Made by a program: the position numbers and the translations under genes | In this document: piece by piece, positions 60,443 to 64,000 of the stretch | How the letters are laid out: each line of letters begins with the position of its first letter | Numbering within the stretch: the first letter of the stretch is position 1 | The notes under the pieces: model-generated | Told to the model about the DNA's origin: nothing | Database searches by the model: none | Seen by the model: the letters and a program-made list of their open reading frames with translations, nothing else | Source: Caryophanales bacterium | GTDB lineage: Bacteria > Bacillota > Bacilli > Exiguobacteriales > Exiguobacteriaceae | Length of the DNA stretch: 64,000 nt | NCBI GenBank assembly: GCA_902362975.1 | Contig: CABIYO010000007.1 | Location: forward strand, 30,248-94,247 | Reading direction: 5' to 3'

Positions 60443-62155
60443 GTGAAACGACTGCAAGCCCTTGCGTTCGCCGAACGAGGTCACATCATCGGACTGGTAT
60501 TGTCTGCGGTCATGATTGGACTATCGATTTTGGCGCAAGCATATTTAATCGTCGACATTGTCGATCGAATCTTTTTAAAAGATGAATCATTTGAAACCAT
60601 CATTCCGGCGTTGCTTTGGCTCGTCATCGCCCTATTGGCACGAGCACTTTTCGGATACGTCTCGGGGCGAATCGGAGCGAGTTTATCGGAAAAGGCGAAA
60701 CGGGCGTTACGTCTGCAATTGCTAGATCGCTATGCCACGAGCCCGGTCGAGTCGTCTTTGACGGGACAATCTGGGAAGAAGGTCAGTGTGTTTCTAGATG
60801 CTGTTGACGAGGTTGATGCCTACTTCAGTCAATACTGGCCACAAGTGATTCAAACCTCGATTATCCCGCTTCTGATTTTGGTTGTCGTCTTCAGCCAACA
60901 TTGGATTTCAGGTGTCATCATGATGGTGACAGCGCCGTTTATCCCTTTGTTCTTTATTATCATCGGGATTGCGACGCAGAAAAAATCTGAAGAGCAGATG
61001 GAGAAGATGAATCAATTTTCCGGAAAGTTTTTGGATGTCTTACAAGGGTTGACGACACTCAAACTCTACAATCGGACCGAACAAGAAGCGAAAGCGATTG
61101 AGAAGAGTAGTCTCGACTTTCGGGATGCGACGATGGTCGTTTTAAAGACGGCATTCTTATCTGGCCTCATGTTGGAATTCATCTCCATGCTCAGCACCGG
61201 CGTTGTGGCACTAGAAGTCGCGCTACAGATGGTCGTTTGGGAGAACCTGACGTTCTTCTCTGGCTTCTTGATTCTTGTGTTGGCGCCAGAGTATTACTTG
61301 GCCATCAAAGACCTAGGCAGCGCCTTTCATACGGGACGTGGAAGTATGGGCGCAGCAGACCGGATCTTTGACGTATTAGACGCCCCGGATGATCGCATTC
61401 AGTGGGGGACGAAGTCGCTTCGTTCACGGACACCGGACCTTGAGCTTGAAGAAGTATCGTTTGAGTACGCTGGTGGGCGCTTTTCGCTTCAGCCATTGAG
61501 TGGTCGAATCTCGTCCGGCACCCACCTTGCGTTAGTCGGCGCGAGCGGTTCCGGGAAGACGACTGTCCTTAACGTGATCTCAGGACTTTTGCAGGTGAAA
61601 TCAGGTCGTGTCCTCGTGGATGGTGAACCCTTGCATACGTATGACGAATCTGCCTGGTATGGAAATATTGCATATATCTCTCAAAATCCGTATCTGTTTG
61701 CCGGGACACTCGCCGAAAACATTGCCTTAGGTGAGGTTGCTGACGAACATGCGTTACTCGAAGCAGCGGAGGCAGCTGGACTATCCGAGGTGATTGACCA
61801 GTTGCCGAACGGGATTTGGACAGAACTCGGAGAAGGTGGATTTGGACTATCCGGTGGGGAGCGGCAACGCCTTGCACTCGCACGGGCTTTCTTTAAGCGA
61901 CCTGGTATTTTATTGTTTGATGAACCGACGACCGGCCTTGATTTGAAAACAGAGCGGATTGTCAGACGCTCGATTGAAGAGCTGTCGAAAGGTGCGACGT
62001 TGATCACGGTTGCGCATCGTCTGCATACGATCAAAGAGGCGGACACGATTTGGTTCATGGATGACGGGAAGCGAATCGCAGAAGGGACGCACGAAGCGTT
62101 ACTCGCTGTGCCGGAGTATGCAGAGCTGTTTGCACTTCAGAAAGGGGTGAGCTGA
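60443..62155 (+). CDS. cydD: Thiol ABC exporter subunit CydD
   Basis: A 570-residue half ABC transporter: six membrane helices (about 10-310) and an ATPase with GASGSGKTTV (about 365), the NIAYISQNPYLFAGTLAENI Q-loop segment, LSGGERQRLALARAF and LLFDEPTTGLD. CydDC moves thiols and possibly heme for cytochrome bd assembly. GTG at 60443 is preferred because AAAGG lies nine bases upstream; ATG at 60434 abuts that site. It overlaps cydC by one base. No cydAB in the window. Confidence 0.9.
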   Translation: MKRLQALAFAERGHIIGLVLSAVMIGLSILAQAYLIVDIVDRIFLKDESFETIIPALLWLVIALLARALFGYVSGRIGASLSEKAKRALRLQLLDRYATSPVESSLTGQSGKKVSVFLDAVDEVDAYFSQYWPQVIQTSIIPLLILVVVFSQHWISGVIMMVTAPFIPLFFIIIGIATQKKSEEQMEKMNQFSGKFLDVLQGLTTLKLYNRTEQEAKAIEKSSLDFRDATMVVLKTAFLSGLMLEFISMLSTGVVALEVALQMVVWENLTFFSGFLILVLAPEYYLAIKDLGSAFHTGRGSMGAADRIFDVLDAPDDRIQWGTKSLRSRTPDLELEEVSFEYAGGRFSLQPLSGRISSGTHLALVGASGSGKTTVLNVISGLLQVKSGRVLVDGEPLHTYDESAWYGNIAYISQNPYLFAGTLAENIALGEVADEHALLEAAEAAGLSEVIDQLPNGIWTELGEGGFGLSGGERQRLALARAFFKRPGILLFDEPTTGLDLKTERIVRRSIEELSKGATLITVAHRLHTIKEADTIWFMDDGKRIAEGTHEALLAVPEYAELFALQKGVS

Positions 62156-63873
62156 TGAACTCACTTTGGACCATCACAAAATGGATGATGCGCGAGAAGA
62201 AAGACATTCTTCTCTCCATCTTCTTTGGATATGCAGCAGGGATTGCAGCGGTCGCTCTCTTCGCGGCAAGTGGCTATCTCGTATCACGCGCAGGGCTCGT
62301 CCCGCCACTGTATGCACTTATGATACCGGTTGTCTTAATTAAACTGTTTGGTGTCATCCGGGCAGGAAGCCGTTATCGGGAACGCCTCGCCTCGCACCGT
62401 GCGACGTTTACGATTTTAAGTGAGTTGCGCGTCCGATTTTATCGTCAGCTAGAGCCACTCGTTCCGTCCATCTTTGCAAAATATCGGAGCGGCGATTTAC
62501 TCGCACGCGTCGTCGGAGACGTCGAGAGTCTTCAAAACTACTTCCTTCGCGTGTTTTATCCGCCAATCATTCTCGTACTCGTCTTTTTGAGTACCATCTT
62601 CTTTGTCACCTTCTTCTCGTTTGCGGTCAGCCTATGGATCTTGTTTGGTGTACTCGTTACAGGATTCTTGATTCCGCTCGGATTTGCACGAATCCGTGCC
62701 CGTCATGACGAGACGATTCGTGGATTGCGTGGAGATGTGTCGATTCAATTGACAGAGATGCTGTTCGGATACCGGGATTTAAAACTTCATCACCAACTCG
62801 ACCGCACGAAAAAAGCTGTCTATTCGCACAGTGAGCGTTACATGGAAGCGGAGCGGAAAGACACGACGAATCAGTTCTTCAATTCGGCGCTCGTCGTTGC
62901 CGCTTCCTTACTCGTCTCATGGGGCGTCTTGGCCATCGGTGCATATCAGGTGGTTAATGGAGACTTGAACGGGTTGTTCTTGGCGATGCTGATCATGATG
63001 TCGCTCACAGCGTTTGAGAATACGACGCCGATGGCCGTGTTCCCCGGTCACTTTGCAGACAGCAAGCAAGCAGCAGAACGTTTGTTTGAAGTGACGGAGC
63101 CAAGTGAAACAATTGAGGCGTGTGAGGCGAAACGTCAGGACGTGACGTTTACGGCCGCACCATCTATTTCATTTGATCATATTCGCTATCGCTATCCGGA
63201 CACGTATCGAGATGTCATCGATGAGGTGACGTTACACATTCCAAGTGGTTCGAAGACGGTTATCGTTGGACCGAGCGGGTCAGGGAAGTCGACGTTACTT
63301 CAACTGCTAATGGCTTTCGTTCGGACGGAAGACGGCACGATTCGGTTGGATGATTACAATATGAACGATGTCAAACAGACATCCGTTTGGCAACATGCAA
63401 GTGTTGTCTTGCAAGACAATCATTTCTTTTACGGAACTGTACGGGAAAACCTGGCGTTAGCCGGTGACTTCACAGATGAAGAGATGAGCGTAGCGCTCGA
63501 GCGCGTCCGTTTGTCATTCTCGCTAGACGAACCGGTCCTGGAGAAAGGGGCAAACTTGTCAGGTGGAGAACGTCAGCGCCTCGCCATCGCACGGGCACTT
63601 CTTAAAAACGGACTTCTTTGGTTGCTTGATGAACCGACATCGGCACTCGATGCAGGAACGGAGGCCCATGTCTTTTCTGAATTGCTACAGCAAGCTGGAG
63701 CGGGCACACTCATTCTCGTCAGTCACCGTTTGACGGGTCTCGAAGCGTTTGATCAGATTATCGTCATGGAAGCTGGACGGATTGTTGAAGTCGGTTCTTA
63801 TGAGGAACTGATGACGAAACGTGGGATGTTCTATGAATTGAAACAAATTGAGCAAGAAGTGTTCGCATCATGA
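62155..63873 (+). CDS. cydC: Thiol ABC exporter subunit CydC
   Basis: A 572-residue half transporter and partner of CydD: six membrane helices with ALFAASGYLVSRAGL and RYRERLASHRATFTILSELR (typical of CydC), and an ATPase with GPSGSGKSTL (about 370), Q-loop VLQDNHFFYGTVRENLALAG, LSGGERQRLAIARALL and WLLDEPTSALD. Start and stop overlap with cydD is TGATG. It ends in a long hairpin terminator. Confidence 0.92.
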   Translation: MNSLWTITKWMMREKKDILLSIFFGYAAGIAAVALFAASGYLVSRAGLVPPLYALMIPVVLIKLFGVIRAGSRYRERLASHRATFTILSELRVRFYRQLEPLVPSIFAKYRSGDLLARVVGDVESLQNYFLRVFYPPIILVLVFLSTIFFVTFFSFAVSLWILFGVLVTGFLIPLGFARIRARHDETIRGLRGDVSIQLTEMLFGYRDLKLHHQLDRTKKAVYSHSERYMEAERKDTTNQFFNSALVVAASLLVSWGVLAIGAYQVVNGDLNGLFLAMLIMMSLTAFENTTPMAVFPGHFADSKQAAERLFEVTEPSETIEACEAKRQDVTFTAAPSISFDHIRYRYPDTYRDVIDEVTLHIPSGSKTVIVGPSGSGKSTLLQLLMAFVRTEDGTIRLDDYNMNDVKQTSVWQHASVVLQDNHFFYGTVRENLALAGDFTDEEMSVALERVRLSFSLDEPVLEKGANLSGGERQRLAIARALLKNGLLWLLDEPTSALDAGTEAHVFSELLQQAGAGTLILVSHRLTGLEAFDQIIVMEAGRIVEVGSYEELMTKRGMFYELKQIEQEVFAS

Positions 63874-63902
63874 AAAAGACGAGCAGCCCCGTCGGTGAAC
63901 TG

Positions 63903-63951
63903 AACCCTGAATGATAGACACTTGATAAAAAGTGCTCATTCAGGGTTTTTC
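63903..63951 (+). terminator. cydDC terminator
   Basis: AACCCTGAATGA pairs with TCATTCAGGGTT, with a smaller inner hairpin (ACACTT/AAAGTG), followed by TTT. Confidence 0.85.
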
Positions 63952-63968
63952 GCGTGCGGTCGAATCGA

Positions 63969-63974
63969 TATAAT
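63969..63974 (+). promoter_or_regulatory. -10 box for a gene beyond the right edge
   Basis: TATAAT is followed by ATTC and, at 63991-63998, a GGGGG ribosome site just before the window ends. The -35 is not clear. Confidence 0.4.
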
Positions 63975-64000
63975 GAACCTATTCATACAAACGGGGGAAC

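Overview
The window reads as chromosome of a Gram-positive, low-to-mid GC Bacillales bacterium, most likely Exiguobacterium or a close relative. The support is indirect: strong AGGAGG-type ribosome sites throughout, an arcA-arcB-arcD-arcC plus ArcR cluster, a LacI-controlled rbs operon with a catabolite-response element, a TPP-riboswitch tenA-thiM-thiD-thiE operon, a kynurenine operon and Bacillus-type stress proteins. No rRNA, tRNA, CRISPR array or prophage was seen.

Layout. 1-18 kb is a patchwork of short transcription units: a truncated-by-window SDR, many GNAT acetyltransferases, an M23 peptidase, a YteA-like zinc-finger protein, pirin, an aldo/keto reductase, a small kinase, a cysteine-rich copper-binding-type protein, an aldehyde dehydrogenase, PadR, HAD and Nudix enzymes, and an overlapping pair made of a Qnr-like pentapeptide protein and an ANT(6)-like nucleotidyltransferase. 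18.3-21.4 kb is thiamine salvage under a TPP riboswitch. 22.9-28.7 kb is rbsRKDACB. 28.7-30.1 kb is a deleted TnpB-type IS element sitting inside a small ORF. 30.2-33.0 kb is kynU-kynA-kynB (tryptophan to anthranilate). 34.8-36.9 kb is an ABC-F protein with a long leader that has a promoter, a leader peptide and two terminators. 36.9-44.4 kb mixes an EamA transporter, a decayed sigma-factor locus, small membrane proteins, a MurE paralogue and an AcuI/YhdH-type reductase. 45.5-48.0 kb is a serine-hydrolase gene split by an intact TnpB element. 48-53 kb holds a diguanylate cyclase, a sodium:solute symporter, a broken secreted protein and MgtE. 53.3-60.3 kb is the arginine deiminase cluster with a truncated GH31 gene lodged between arcC and arcR, and 60.4-63.9 kb is cydDC.

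Two themes stand out. First, gene decay is dense: at least ten genes are broken by internal deletion, by single in-frame stops (TGA, TAG and TAA, each once), by frameshift or by IS insertion. Second, the two TnpB elements share the same inferred target TTTAA, and removing each element exactly after TTTAA restores an open reading frame in the host gene, which fixes element ends, likely TAM and ωRNA guide position. The most promising regulatory signal is the ABC-F leader, which has the architecture of a ribosome-stalling attenuator. Arginine fermentation, its ArcR regulator and cydDC with a Rex/Fnr-type operator lie together, suggesting a block for life at low oxygen.
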